In this document: positions 1-9,166 of the stretch, piece by piece
Layout: each line of letters starts with the position of its first letter
Position numbering within the stretch: position 1 is the first letter of the stretch
Origin: Nosocomiicoccus massiliensis
Lineage (GTDB): Bacteria > Bacillota > Bacilli > Staphylococcales > Salinicoccaceae
Direction: 5' to 3'
Length of the DNA: 64,000 nt
Assembly: GCF_002871345.2 (NCBI RefSeq)
Contig: NZ_CP136964.1
Coordinates: 1,302,001 to 1,366,000, forward strand
Position numbers and translations under genes: made by a program
The notes under the pieces: model-generated
Told to the model about the DNA's origin: nothing
The model's database searches: none
The model's input: the letters and a program-made list of their open reading frames with translations, nothing else

Positions 1-1
1 C

Positions 2-943
2 TTAGGAGAATCTCCGATGGTATATAACTTAAAAAATGAATATCATTTAAGTACTATTAGTAAGATAATAAGCAATAATCTTGATAGAATATCAACAATT
101 GTTTTTATAAATGTAGATAGTCAAATACATGAAGAAGATTATATTTTCGAGCAATTTGTGCTAGGTTATTATAACGCTCCCCTAGGTCAAGATAATGTGA
201 AGGAATTAACAAATTATTATCACGATGATAGATGCTATAGTCAAAAATGGATTTATATTAAGATTTACTATGAGGAAACGAGTAGAAAGAGAATTTATAA
301 AAAAATTAAAGATTTTATTGATGAAAACTCTATTCAAAATTGGCATTTCATAAACTACAGAGATCCTAGTGAGCACATACGAATAAGGATTTTACCAGCA
401 AATGAAAAAATAAAGTCTAAAATTATTTACTTTATAAAAAAACTATATGGTGAACACTTCATTTACAAATATCAATTTGAAGCTTTTAATCCAGAAATTA
501 ACCGATATGGAGGCATAGAGAATTATAATAATATTTTAGATTACTTTTCTATTAGTTCAGAGTTAGCTATTCAACGAATTTGCTCCAATGATACATCACT
601 AGAGGCCATGACATTAGAAATTTACTATATTCTAAATAAACATTTTTATTTCTCCGACAACGAAATTCTAGAATTATATAAGGAATTTCGGAAATATGAT
701 TATGAGATTTACAGAGAAAAAAAGAGAGCTTTAAAAGAAAACTATACATTTTATGAACCATTTTATTTATTAGATTATGATTTTTCTAAAATTATATCTC
801 AAATAGCTAAAAAGTATGATTCGGATCTAATAAAATCAATTATTCACATGCACATAAACAGAGTAATGGGAATTAATAGAAACGAGGAAAATAAGATATA
901 TTGTTTATTGGCGAACTTTATTTTATCTAAAAAATATTTTTAA
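2..943 (+). CDS. Lantibiotic dehydratase LanB, C-terminal part (partial at window edge)
   Basis: Carries the SpaB_C-type elimination domain of class I lantibiotic dehydratases, which removes glutamate from glutamylated Ser/Thr of the precursor to give dehydro-residues. Seen: WIYIKIYYEE followed by WHFINYRDPSEHIRIRI, the typical W-hydrophobic strand and the F-I-x-Y-x-D-P-x-x-H-I-R-x-R signature. An ATG at 17 has a purine-rich stretch before it, but the frame is open to the window edge and the segment GESPMVYNLKNEYHL resembles the end of the upstream glutamylation domain (GD-hydrophobic-DL-N-x-x-HL). I therefore read it as the tail of a larger LanB. LanC follows after 19 nt. A split stand-alone elimination protein of about 308 aa is the alternative. 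Confidence 0.8.
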   Translation, partial: LGESPMVYNLKNEYHLSTISKIISNNLDRISTIVFINVDSQIHEEDYIFEQFVLGYYNAPLGQDNVKELTNYYHDDRCYSQKWIYIKIYYEETSRKRIYKKIKDFIDENSIQNWHFINYRDPSEHIRIRILPANEKIKSKIIYFIKKLYGEHFIYKYQFEAFNPEINRYGGIENYNNILDYFSISSELAIQRICSNDTSLEAMTLEIYYILNKHFYFSDNEILELYKEFRKYDYEIYREKKRALKENYTFYEPFYLLDYDFSKIISQIAKKYDSDLIKSIIHMHINRVMGINRNEENKIYCLLANFILSKKYF

Positions 944-962
944 AATTTGTAAAGAGGTTAAC

Positions 963-2189
963 ATGAAAAATATTATTATATCGCAGGCAATTAAAGCTTT
1001 AGATGATTATTTGAAAAATTATTCTAAATATATTTCAAGGGAAAATGTTTTAACTTTAGCGGAAGGAATTCCAGGTGCTGTAATTTTATATAACGAAATA
1101 AAACCGTTTCTCTCAAATAATGAAATTAAATATTTTGAAGAAACTTTAATTACGAAAATTATAAAAGAATTCAATAAAAGAGAGACGTTTGATTTAGGGC
1201 TTTGGTCTGGGTTATGCGGAATAAATACATCATTGATTTTATTAAACTCTTTTAATGATCTTGAAGATGTCATTTCCGATTTGCAGCAAGTAATAGAGAA
1301 TGAGTGTGAAAATTTTTTTAATTATCTGGAATCTAAAGATTGTCAAGAAATAAATTATGGAGATTTTGATTTGTTTAGCGGTTTAACTGGTATTTTAAAG
1401 TATTTGTTATATTCAAATCAAAAAAACATATTAAAAGATATAAAACTTTTAGAAAGAGGAAAAAATATATTTATAAATTTTATAAATGATGAATGTTTAG
1501 ACGGAAAGCCAAAGTTTTTTATTTCAAACAAAAATATGATTGGGAATCTAAAAAACAGCTTTAAAGAAGGGGGCATAATTTTAGGTGCAGCGCATGGGAT
1601 AGCCAGTTTCATAAGTGTATTAATATCCCTATACCAAAGGGAATTGATTAATGAGCAAACGCTTAAAAAAAGCTTAACTCTTTTACAAAAAGAATATACG
1701 TTTACCTTAAATAAAAATAACGCTTTTGTTATTCTGAATAATAATGATTGTAATTATAATTTAGGAGTTAACAATTCGTGGTGTTATGGGTTACCTGGTA
1801 TATTACCAGCTCTTCTTAAAAGTTTAATTTATTCTAACAATTTAACCCTAAGGGAGGGGGTTAAGAAAAGCTTAGCTACATGGAATCTTAAAGAAATTGG
1901 AAATACGATAGATATGAACAGTGACATTTTTTGTCATGGTAAAGCAGGAATACTTTATAGCAGTTTGTTGATAAATGAGTTTAATTTTGAAACAGGTCAG
2001 TTACCAAAAATTTTATTTGAAGAATTACTTAAAGATATAGAATATTGCAGTTTTAAAGATACTTCTGAAATCCCAGGGGAGGAATCAATTGTAAAACACG
2101 GATTACTAGTAGGCAATCTCGGAGTATATCTTGTATTAATAAGTTATATAAAGAAGGAAAGATTCAAAGCAGATTGGGTATTTTATTGA
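963..2189 (+). CDS. lanC: LanC-like lanthionine cyclase (class I lantibiotic)
   Basis: A 408-aa zinc-dependent cyclase that adds Cys thiols to dehydro-residues to form (methyl)lanthionine rings. Seen: the LanC glycine-rich helix repeats (FSGLTGIL, GAAHGIAS, WCYGLPGIL, CHGKAGILY). The zinc ligands are present as Cys274 (WCYG) and Cys324-His325 (CHG), with the conserved active-site His211 (GAAHG). Length matches NisC/SpaC. A ribosome binding site lies about 6 nt upstream of ATG 963. It follows the LanB tail and precedes an ABC transporter in the same direction, so it belongs to a class I biosynthetic operon. Family assignment is sure; the product is unknown because the precursor gene is not in the window. 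Confidence 0.92.
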   Translation: MKNIIISQAIKALDDYLKNYSKYISRENVLTLAEGIPGAVILYNEIKPFLSNNEIKYFEETLITKIIKEFNKRETFDLGLWSGLCGINTSLILLNSFNDLEDVISDLQQVIENECENFFNYLESKDCQEINYGDFDLFSGLTGILKYLLYSNQKNILKDIKLLERGKNIFINFINDECLDGKPKFFISNKNMIGNLKNSFKEGGIILGAAHGIASFISVLISLYQRELINEQTLKKSLTLLQKEYTFTLNKNNAFVILNNNDCNYNLGVNNSWCYGLPGILPALLKSLIYSNNLTLREGVKKSLATWNLKEIGNTIDMNSDIFCHGKAGILYSSLLINEFNFETGQLPKILFEELLKDIEYCSFKDTSEIPGEESIVKHGLLVGNLGVYLVLISYIKKERFKADWVFY

Positions 2190-2214
2190 TAATAATCGTA
2201 AGGAGGAACAGCCT

Positions 2215-3345
2215 ATGAAAAATATGCTTAAAACTTTTTTAAAAGTTGAAGCTAAAAATATCAAGTTTAAAGCGGCTTTTATTATTTTACTATTTACGAT
2301 TGTTGGATGTATCTTCTATCTAGATAGAGCTTCATTTAATGATTTGGAAGAAAGTGCTGCGGGCGAAGTCATTGCAATGAATTCGGCACTAGATCAATTT
2401 AGAAAAGTCGATGCAACGGACACGGAACAATCATCTCCTATTTATCGCAATCTGATTCAACAAACAAGTCATCTTGGAACTCGTACCCTCGGAATGAAAT
2501 TTAATGATAGTGATACTATAATAGAAGGCTCTCTTGCACTCGCAAAAGAGCGTCAAAACATATATCAGTTAAGGGGTTTTAAAGAAATAGAAGAATATAT
2601 CCCTTCAACACGCAAGAACCAATTAGATCTGGTGAAATATCAAACACTTGAGAAGGAAAATAGAAGTGTTTACATAAAAAATAATAATTTACCTTCTTAT
2701 ATTCTTCTCGTCATTACAACATTTGGATATTTTTGGTATTTATATTGTGGGATATTAAGTTCTGATATTTTAATTAACGACGATAGACATAGTTCTATTG
2801 TTAATAATTATCCGTACAGTATTGGACAAAAATTACTATCTAAAACTGTGAACTATATTTTATTATTAGTAAGCTTTCTAACTGGTGGCATTATCTTATC
2901 GATGATTTTAGGGCTAATCAAGTATAATGCTGATTTTAGTTATCCTATTGCTATACTCGGAACGAAGTATCAAACAGTTGATGTAATGACATTTATATTA
3001 ATCAGTTGGGGATATTTAGTTATATTAACAATCACAGCAGTATTAGTTTCAATTCTCTTAAACTATTTCATCAAAAATATTTACATTATTATTTTTATTC
3101 ATATGGGATTCTTTTTTCTAGGGGGATTATCCAGTATATTTTCGAGGTTTACGTGGATGCTACCATATCATTATCTAAATTATACAAACGTTTTTAATGG
3201 TATTGTTGCTGAAACAACAAATCCTATACAAGCAAATATTCTATTTGGCGGACTGTCTTTAATGATTACATGCATATTCCTTGTCGTATTTATTTATATT
3301 CGTTTCCATCTATCAAGTACGAACATAAGAAAGAAAGAGGTGTGA
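2215..3345 (+). CDS. ABC transporter permease, bacteriocin export/immunity type
   Basis: A 376-aa protein with one N-terminal membrane helix (residues 18-35), a long extracytoplasmic stretch to about residue 160, then five or so membrane helices, the layout of ABC-2/ABC-3-like permeases in peptide immunity transporters. AGGAGG lies 5' of ATG 2215. Only 4 nt separate it from the next permease, and the ATPase follows, so the three form one transporter. Given lanBC upstream, it probably exports or protects against the lantibiotic (LanFEG-like role), which is inference. No recognisable substrate motif. Confidence 0.75.
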   Translation: MKNMLKTFLKVEAKNIKFKAAFIILLFTIVGCIFYLDRASFNDLEESAAGEVIAMNSALDQFRKVDATDTEQSSPIYRNLIQQTSHLGTRTLGMKFNDSDTIIEGSLALAKERQNIYQLRGFKEIEEYIPSTRKNQLDLVKYQTLEKENRSVYIKNNNLPSYILLVITTFGYFWYLYCGILSSDILINDDRHSSIVNNYPYSIGQKLLSKTVNYILLLVSFLTGGIILSMILGLIKYNADFSYPIAILGTKYQTVDVMTFILISWGYLVILTITAVLVSILLNYFIKNIYIIIFIHMGFFFLGGLSSIFSRFTWMLPYHYLNYTNVFNGIVAETTNPIQANILFGGLSLMITCIFLVVFIYIRFHLSSTNIRKKEV

Positions 3346-3349
3346 TAGT

Positions 3350-4543
3350 ATGGGGTACATCCAATGGGAGTTAAAAGATTTTTTAAGAAACAAGAAAAAT
3401 CTTTTGATTTACGTATTATTTTTTTCAGTCAGTCTCTATTATGCTTTCTTTCAATCAAGTGATTACAAACCCATCGAACGTGTTAATGAGTCTGAGATTT
3501 TGACGCGTTATGAAGATCAAAAAGAATTTCTAGATAATGTAGAAGTTGGAGAAGGAACTCATCCTATGACAGCCTTTGCTGCACATGTATTTCCAGAATT
3601 AAATCAATATGATAAGGGAAGACTAGATGCTTTAAAGGATAAAGATTATACAAAGTATTCAAAAATGACGTCCAATTGGTATCGTTACATGGATGAAATT
3701 ATTTATTTTAACGAATTTGATAGTTTGAGATATAATCCAAAATACTATTCATATGGAAATCGATTCGCAAAATATGATGGGCATTACGGATATAATGTGT
3801 CTGCAACAGAATATCAAGCTTATGCAAAAGCAGATTATCCACTTTCAATTGATATATTCAATAAACAAACAGCACTTCAAACGCTAGAACGCTTATTAAA
3901 TCAAGGACTAATTAGCATTTTACTCGTACTAACGTTTTTATTAACAAATGATATTGTTACAAAAGATAGACTCTATCCTTCTATTGTAGAGGGGTTTCCA
4001 ATATCGTCATTTAAAAAGTTGTTGTACAAAAGCCTCGTAGCATTCATAGGAACATTATTTCTACTTATTCTGATGGTTCCGGCATTTATTTTAATTGGGA
4101 TTAAGAATGGATTTGGTAATTTAAAATTACCAGTAGTTGTATATGATTTTGAATTTCTAAATCTAGGAAACTTTTATACTATTTCGATGGGACACTACCT
4201 AGTTCAAGTATTCTCATTATTTTTAATATGGGTCGGAATTATTATTGGACTAGTTATCTTGTCCAGTATTCTATTTAAAAATGAATATGTAAATTTAATA
4301 TTCATCTCAGTTCTATTTATAGGAAGTGCTTATTTACAGCGTGGGACGATGATTAATGAATATGTTAGCTATTTTTTCACAACATATGCAGATATTGGCA
4401 ATATCGTTATAGGAAAATCAAATTATCTTTATTATTTAGATACACCATCGTTTAAATTTGGTGTATTGATTCTAGGATTAACACTATTAGTTATTATCTT
4501 AATAGATATTATATTGGTTAAATTCACGAAAAAGTTGACGTAA
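3350..4543 (+). CDS. ABC transporter permease, second subunit
   Basis: A 397-aa protein with the same architecture as the preceding gene: N-terminal helix (about residues 17-32), large Tyr-rich extracytoplasmic region to about residue 180, then a block of C-terminal membrane helices. Weak resemblance to its neighbour (for instance the D-R-x-x-P/S-S-I-V motif after the second helix in both) suggests an ancient duplication. Ends 12 nt before the ATPase gene. Most likely the second half of a heterodimeric peptide exporter or immunity pump. Confidence 0.75.
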   Translation: MGYIQWELKDFLRNKKNLLIYVLFFSVSLYYAFFQSSDYKPIERVNESEILTRYEDQKEFLDNVEVGEGTHPMTAFAAHVFPELNQYDKGRLDALKDKDYTKYSKMTSNWYRYMDEIIYFNEFDSLRYNPKYYSYGNRFAKYDGHYGYNVSATEYQAYAKADYPLSIDIFNKQTALQTLERLLNQGLISILLVLTFLLTNDIVTKDRLYPSIVEGFPISSFKKLLYKSLVAFIGTLFLLILMVPAFILIGIKNGFGNLKLPVVVYDFEFLNLGNFYTISMGHYLVQVFSLFLIWVGIIIGLVILSSILFKNEYVNLIFISVLFIGSAYLQRGTMINEYVSYFFTTYADIGNIVIGKSNYLYYLDTPSFKFGVLILGLTLLVIILIDIILVKFTKKLT

Positions 4544-4555
4544 GGAGGAATATAA

Positions 4556-5458
4556 ATGATTCAAATAGAAGATATAATTGTACAATTTGGAGACCGAAAA
4601 GTTTTAAATAATATAAGTGCTACATTTAATGATGGAGAGATTATCGGTTTAGTTGCGCCAAACGGGACGGGAAAGTCAACGTTACTGAATGTTTTGATGA
4701 ATTATTTACCTCCGACTTCTGGAAAAGTTATTATTGGGGAATCTTTAGAGTATACAAGTAAAAGTAGAGAAGCCTTAATAAGAAAGCATATTACTATGAT
4801 GGCAGATCAGAGTGATTTGTATCCACACTTAAGTGGGATAGATCATTTAAAGATTTATGCAGATATGTGGAAAGAGACTTCTATAGATCCAAGCAAAGTT
4901 GTAGAAAGACTGAAAATGGGACATTATGTTAATAATAAAACGAGAACTTACTCACTCGGAATGAAACAGCGACTATGTTTCGCAATGCAAATGGTCGCAA
5001 ACACTAAATATATGTTGATGGATGAAGTGATGAATGGCTTGGATCCGGATAATGTGGAACTCATTTCGAAATTATTGGAAGAAAAAAAGAGAGAAGGCAA
5101 AGTCATTTTAATTGCTTCTCACTTACTCGAGAATTTAGAGAAGTATGCAGATCGCATTCTTTTCTTAAATAATGGACATTTTGTTTATGAAAGAGATTAT
5201 AACAAGATAAATAATGAAGATTATTATTTAAAATTTTCTTCAAGACAAAATGAAGATATTGTTAGGGACATTCATAAAGAATATCCTAAGATTAACCTGA
5301 AAGAATTAAGTAATGAACGTCTTATTGTGAAAGTTAATGAACTATCACAACAAGAAATAGAATACCTAAAAAACATCATTACAGAAAAATATAAATTGAG
5401 CTATATTATCGATCCATTAGATTTATTAGATCATTATAGTATTGAATATAATTCATAA
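4556..5458 (+). CDS. ABC transporter ATP-binding protein
   Basis: A 300-aa nucleotide-binding subunit that powers the two permeases before it. Seen: Walker A APNGTGKST (around residue 35), signature YSLGMKQRL, Walker B MLMDEVMNGLD and the H-loop ASHLL. The last 90 residues form the extension usual in ABC-2 drug and lantibiotic immunity ATPases (LanF/BcrA type). AAGGAGG precedes ATG 4556. Last gene of the lanBC operon; no clear terminator follows before the first rpsI-end repeat. Confidence 0.9.
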   Translation: MIQIEDIIVQFGDRKVLNNISATFNDGEIIGLVAPNGTGKSTLLNVLMNYLPPTSGKVIIGESLEYTSKSREALIRKHITMMADQSDLYPHLSGIDHLKIYADMWKETSIDPSKVVERLKMGHYVNNKTRTYSLGMKQRLCFAMQMVANTKYMLMDEVMNGLDPDNVELISKLLEEKKREGKVILIASHLLENLEKYADRILFLNNGHFVYERDYNKINNEDYYLKFSSRQNEDIVRDIHKEYPKINLKELSNERLIVKVNELSQQEIEYLKNIITEKYKLSYIIDPLDLLDHYSIEYNS

Positions 5459-5540
5459 TCGTTTTACTAATGTAGAGATTTTAAAACTCTATTTCTTATA
5501 ATGAGCTTTAAATAGTGCTATTAAAATAGTTTTGTAATAA

Positions 5541-5751
5541 ATAGTAACTGCCGACCAGCATAAATTTTAATACCTAATTAATACCCTTTGTTGAAACAGT
5601 ACGAAATTATATGATGTTAATAATCGATAGAAACATTGTCATATCAAGGATAATGAAATCTATGATTTAATACGGAAACTCAAAAATTATTGAGCGTATG
5701 AAACCAGGTCTTAAGAAAGCTCGTAAAGCACCACAATTCTCTAAACGTTAA
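5541..5751 (+). repeat. Island boundary repeat 1 with rpsI 3'-end copy (putative att site)
   Basis: The last 51 nt (5701-5751) read KPGLKKARKAPQFSKR-stop, the C-terminus of ribosomal protein S9, but the sequence before them is not rpsI. The preceding 150 nt (from CCGACCAGCATAAATTTT) recur at 18.6 and 27.5 kb. This is what integration at the rpsI 3' end leaves behind: an attachment-site copy at an island end. The stretch 5459-5540 holds nothing else I can recognise. Confidence 0.75.
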
Positions 5752-5832
5752 TATGCTTGAATTGTTGCAAACTTGTTTGCTTACAAGTCCAGTAGGCAAA
5801 TTGCGTCAGCAATTTGTGTTCATATAAAAATT

Positions 5833-5870
5833 ACAAGCACTTCTCGAGAAATCGAGGAGTGCTTGTTTTT
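5833..5870 (+). terminator. Hairpin terminator T1 (rpsI-type)
   Basis: Perfect stem ACAAGCACTTCTCGA / TCGAGGAGTGCTTGT followed by T-rich DNA. The same hairpin occurs at nine places in the window, several of them right behind an rpsI-end copy, so it is probably the native rpsI terminator carried along with the attachment site. The 80 nt before it also recur near 39.03 kb. Confidence 0.8.
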
Positions 5871-5873
5871 ATG

Positions 5874-6113
5874 TTATAACATATCTAGCATTTCAGGATG
5901 GAATACAGACAATATTGTATTACCTTTAGTTTTTAAGTCCTCATTAGAATTGATATTTCCTAAATCTATCATTGCTCTTGCAGTTGGGTATGGTGATTGA
6001 TGTTTTACGCCTTTATTAATTGCGATATTATAATATTTTATCGCTGTTTCCGTATGCTTATGTACTAAGTTGTAAAGAGTTCCGAGATGATAAATAGAGG
6101 GAACTCCATCCAT
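5874..6113 (-). pseudogene. Rgg/MutR-type regulator, C-terminal fragment
   Basis: About 75 residues almost identical to the end of the Rgg-like gene at 35.1 kb (YHLGTLYNLVHK to FHPEMLDML). The first residues (MDGVPSI) are junction sequence, so there is no DNA-binding domain and no regulator function. It sits directly behind hairpin T1, exactly as the longer copy sits behind hairpin T7, showing that hairpin and regulator were duplicated as one block. 6114-6384 is AT-rich with no gene seen. Confidence 0.75.
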
Positions 6114-6384
6114 TTATTTAAAAAGGCCTTTAAATCATCATTGAAAAGTAAATAAACTCATATTATTTTTAATATATGCACTTAGATAAATGCAATGAGT
6201 AAATGTACTTATTATGTAAATAAAAAGGGATTATAATCAACTCCAAAACAGTACATATAATGGTCGTTTATTGGAATGATGATTCGTCTCTAGAATGTGT
6301 CAATTTTTCCATTAATATCTGAATATTTAATTAAAATTTGATATTATTATATTATACAAATATTTACATGAGAGGATTTTTATT

Positions 6385-6450
6385 ATGTATAATGATGATT
6401 TTTATAATAAATTTCTTAATAATATTAAATTACATAAGGGGTTTTATTAA
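6385..6450 (+). CDS. Leader peptide upstream of erythromycin-esterase-like gene
   Basis: A 21-codon ORF starting MYNDDFYNKF and ending HKGFY, preceded by a GAGAGG ribosome binding site 9 nt away. Its TAA stop (6448-6450) directly abuts the ATG of the next gene, and the AAGGGG that serves as the next gene's ribosome binding site lies inside it. This is the arrangement of translational-coupling or attenuation leaders known for macrolide resistance genes. That it controls the downstream gene is inference. Confidence 0.5.
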   Translation: MYNDDFYNKFLNNIKLHKGFY

Positions 6451-7656
6451 ATGAAAAAGGGGTTCTTAAAAGCAATGGGTACTTTGCTGATCACTACATC
6501 AATATTAGTCGGATGTGGTACTGATGCCAAAGAGTCCAGTGAAAATTCTGCTGACTACTATGAATTGGATAATGACATTGAGGCTATCGGAGATATATTA
6601 GGGGAACACGACATTGTCATACTGGGTGAAAGTACGCATTGGTCATCCGAGGTCGCGAAACAAAAAACAGATCTCATAGATTACTTGGCAGAGGAACATG
6701 ACTTCAACCTATTGTTTCTAGAAACAGGAGATTCAGAATTTAATTACTATCAAGAGAGCGGACTATCCATGCAAAATGGTGTAGCAACTCAATATCGACA
6801 AGAGAGCATCAAGAAATACTTGAATGGGACAAAACAGCCGATTAAAACTTTACCGATGGATTGGTCACCAGTTTTTTCGGGTAATAGAGCGAGTTCCGTC
6901 TCAATTTTAGAGAAGAACATTGTGGAGGAAATTTCTGAATACGATCCTGATCTTGCGGAAGCATTTAAGCGTTCAGAATTCGCTTTGCGTGACTGGTTTT
7001 CTAAAGGGCTTTTACAAGGGCAAAAAGTGGGGCATTTTGAACGCCCGGAAAATGTATATGAAAATATTAGAAATCGCCCTTTCTTTAAAGAGCTAACACC
7101 TGCAGCACAAAATTATATCGTTTCAAGACAGGAGAATATTGAAAAGTACTATTCAAAAATAAATTTTAATGAGGGGCTTAGCGAATACTACGACTATCGA
7201 GAGATTGGGATGGCAGAGAAGGTGTTAGAACAAATGACTAAAGACGATAAAGCAATTGTATGGGTTGCGAACGGTCATTCTAATTATGATGTGACATCCG
7301 TAGAATATACTAATGAAGTATTCGTCGAGCAAAAGAGAAATGAGCGTGTCGAATCTCTTGGCGCATTGCTTCGAGAGAGTGATTACAGTGTGTATAATAC
7401 AGGGTTATTTCATAATGAAGCCGACAATTATGAACTCCTTCCTGAGGATTATGCAACACCAAGAAAAGAGAAAGATGAGACATTAGAAGGCTATATCGGT
7501 AATCGGGTTCAAAAAGACATCTTTATCGATTTTGCTACGAGTGATTTTGTAGAAGAAAGACGGTATACAATTTTTTGGGAAGGGTTTTATGACTCCAAAA
7601 TGGTGCCACAAAAACAGTTTGATGGTCTAATCTACATTGATCACATTAAAGAATGA
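6451..7656 (+). CDS. Erythromycin-esterase-like lipoprotein (copy 1)
   Basis: A 401-aa secreted lipoprotein with signal peptide and lipobox LVGC (Cys22). It has the erythromycin esterase / succinoglycan-synthesis-like fold: ILGESTHWSSE (Glu60, His63), FLETG (Glu91) and IVWVANGHS. In Ere enzymes these Glu and His residues activate the water that opens the macrolide ring. An extracellular lipidated form is unusual, as classical EreA/EreB are cytoplasmic, so the substrate is uncertain. A second, diverged lipidated copy lies at 37.7 kb and shares the ending QFDGLIYI. A leader peptide is fused head to tail upstream. Confidence 0.75.
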   Translation: MKKGFLKAMGTLLITTSILVGCGTDAKESSENSADYYELDNDIEAIGDILGEHDIVILGESTHWSSEVAKQKTDLIDYLAEEHDFNLLFLETGDSEFNYYQESGLSMQNGVATQYRQESIKKYLNGTKQPIKTLPMDWSPVFSGNRASSVSILEKNIVEEISEYDPDLAEAFKRSEFALRDWFSKGLLQGQKVGHFERPENVYENIRNRPFFKELTPAAQNYIVSRQENIEKYYSKINFNEGLSEYYDYREIGMAEKVLEQMTKDDKAIVWVANGHSNYDVTSVEYTNEVFVEQKRNERVESLGALLRESDYSVYNTGLFHNEADNYELLPEDYATPRKEKDETLEGYIGNRVQKDIFIDFATSDFVEERRYTIFWEGFYDSKMVPQKQFDGLIYIDHIKE

Positions 7657-7875
7657 CTCCGGTACAATACCAAGGACATCTACTTGCAGCATAACGCTTT
7701 TTAAATTGTCTAGATTGTGGGTTCCAGTTCATAATTTTAGTCAATAACTTTTAAGTTCATTATCAGCATGTTCTGGGTAGACCCTAAATAGACATTAGAG
7801 GGATATTGATTTCACTGGTGTCACTTTCGATGTTATTTTGCACTGATTTAAGCGATAATTTGCACTCTAGTTAAG

Positions 7876-7914
7876 AAGCCCAGCTAATCTTTTCACGAAG
7901 ACAGCTGGGCTTTT
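7876..7914 (+). terminator. Rho-independent terminator
   Basis: Stem AAGCCCAGCT / AGCTGGGCTT with a 17-nt loop and a following T run. GC-rich compared with its surroundings. Would end transcripts from the Ere-like gene. Confidence 0.65.
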
Positions 7915-8333
7915 AAAGTTAGTTATGCAAAATAACACTTAAGATATATGCAATTTACCGTCAATAATGACACGCCTTTTTATCGTAAGTACTATTTTGT
8001 GTGTAAAACGGTCGTTTTATGTACATAAAACTTTATCGATTAACAATCATTATTTTATATAGTCACAACTATTGAAAATTTTTGTAATTCAAATATTAAG
8101 AATTTATAATATAGTATTTAAAATCTGTTTTAATACTACATTTCTAATCTCTATTTTTTTTCATTTTACTCATCTTGATAACTGTAATTCTAAAGCTCTA
8201 ATTGTATAATCTTTTTCTAGGTAAGAAAAGTCGTTTAATAAACTCTTTATTTAAATAAAAAAATAAACTTATTACTACATAATAATCACCACTCATAAGA
8301 TAATTAAAAATTAAATTTTCTTTACTTTCTTAT

Positions 8334-8347
8334 TGTTAGCGATTACA
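8334..8347 (+). promoter_or_regulatory. CcpA-box-like site
   Basis: TGTTAGCGATTACA matches the cre consensus TGWAANCGNTNWCA at 13 of 14 positions. It lies 70 nt before the 8417 gene. Would imply carbon-catabolite control of the small membrane protein and secreted protein pair. Confidence 0.4.
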
Positions 8348-8416
8348 ATATTATTAATATAATATTTAAATATCTGTATATTTAAACGGTATAAGTATTT
8401 TACTAGGAGGAATATT

Positions 8417-8569
8417 ATGAAAAAAATAAGAGTTTATGCTGTATTATTCTTATTAATGTCTATAATCACTCTAATAATGGATTTTAATAAATTTTGGGGT
8501 ATTATTACTTCAATTATTATCGTTATTATAGTTGGTTTAATAGAACATAAACATAAAAAAAGGAGATGA
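8417..8569 (+). CDS. Small membrane protein (50 aa)
   Basis: Starts MKKIRVYAVLFLL after an AGGAGG 7 nt away. Two hydrophobic segments (residues 6-22 and 27-43) and a basic tail EHKHKKRR. Family not recognised. Its end overlaps the ribosome binding site of the secreted protein gene behind it, so both are co-translated. The size, topology and position fit an immunity or secretion helper for the next product, which is inference only. Confidence 0.6.
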   Translation: MKKIRVYAVLFLLMSIITLIMDFNKFWGIITSIIIVIIVGLIEHKHKKRR

Positions 8570-8574
8570 ATAAT

Positions 8575-9048
8575 ATGAAGAAAATTATTAGTGTATTTTT
8601 AACAACTGTATTAATAGTGACAGTTTTTAACCCTATGGTTTCTAGCGCATCACAAATTAATTATACGAATTATAATGTGCAAAGCGAAGAAAATTTTGAC
8701 AATAACGTTTTTAGTGTACCTGGAGGTACAAATTTATGTAAAATTATTAAAACTTCTTATGCTGATAATGTGACTTACAATAACTGGGAGCAGAAAATTA
8801 TAACTCAGATAGTAAATGCTGGATTTGTTGGTGGTGTTTATAAAATTACAACATCTCTAGCTAGAGCAATAGGGTTTTCTAGTATACAGAGTGCATTTAT
8901 TAAAATTCCTAAGTCGCAAAATACGTATGTAACTATTCAAACGAGAGAATGCAAAGATTCACTGGGAATTCACCATTCTACGATTATTACTTATTATAAA
9001 AATGCAAAAAGAACTCAGTATCTATACCAAGAATATAGAAAATTCTAA
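8575..9048 (+). CDS. Secreted protein of unknown function (157 aa)
   Basis: Start chosen at ATG 8575 because AGGAG lies 9 nt upstream; an ATG at 8566 touches the ribosome binding site. A classical signal peptide (KKIISVFLTTVLIVTVF) ends at about SSASQ. The mature part is about 130 residues, rich in N, Y and T, with two Cys (LCKII and RECKD) that could form a disulfide and a glycine/alanine-rich middle (NAGFVGGVYK). No family recognised. Coupled to a 50-aa membrane protein, it could be an exported bacteriocin-like or surface protein. A terminator follows at 9167. Confidence 0.65.
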   Translation: MKKIISVFLTTVLIVTVFNPMVSSASQINYTNYNVQSEENFDNNVFSVPGGTNLCKIIKTSYADNVTYNNWEQKIITQIVNAGFVGGVYKITTSLARAIGFSSIQSAFIKIPKSQNTYVTIQTRECKDSLGIHHSTIITYYKNAKRTQYLYQEYRKF

Positions 9049-9166
9049 TTTTTTAGAGAATCCTGTAAAAGATTCAATAAGATAAATAAGGAAATTATTA
9101 ATAATTTTAAAAGTTAAATAACCTATGTCAAAAAATTATAGTTCTTTAACTTAATACATCGATGGT

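Larger units (their letters stand above)
7657..8416. other. Non-coding gap with traces of an insertion-sequence end
   Basis: No convincing gene in 760 nt. Around 7848-7875 the motif TTTGCACT occurs twice, 17 nt apart, resembling the multiple terminal repeats of IS21-family elements. Directly after it comes a strong hairpin. The last 80 nt are the promoter region of the following small genes. Confidence 0.4.

Noticed and set aside
17..943. Start of the LanB part at ATG 17 as an independent split dehydratase
   Set aside because: Frame is open to the window edge and the residues before and behind ATG 17 fit the inner part of a full LanB; kept only as an alternative.
7848..7875. IS21-type insertion sequence
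   Set aside because: Only two short TTTGCACT motifs, no transposase genes or second end; mentioned as a trace in the gap entry only.
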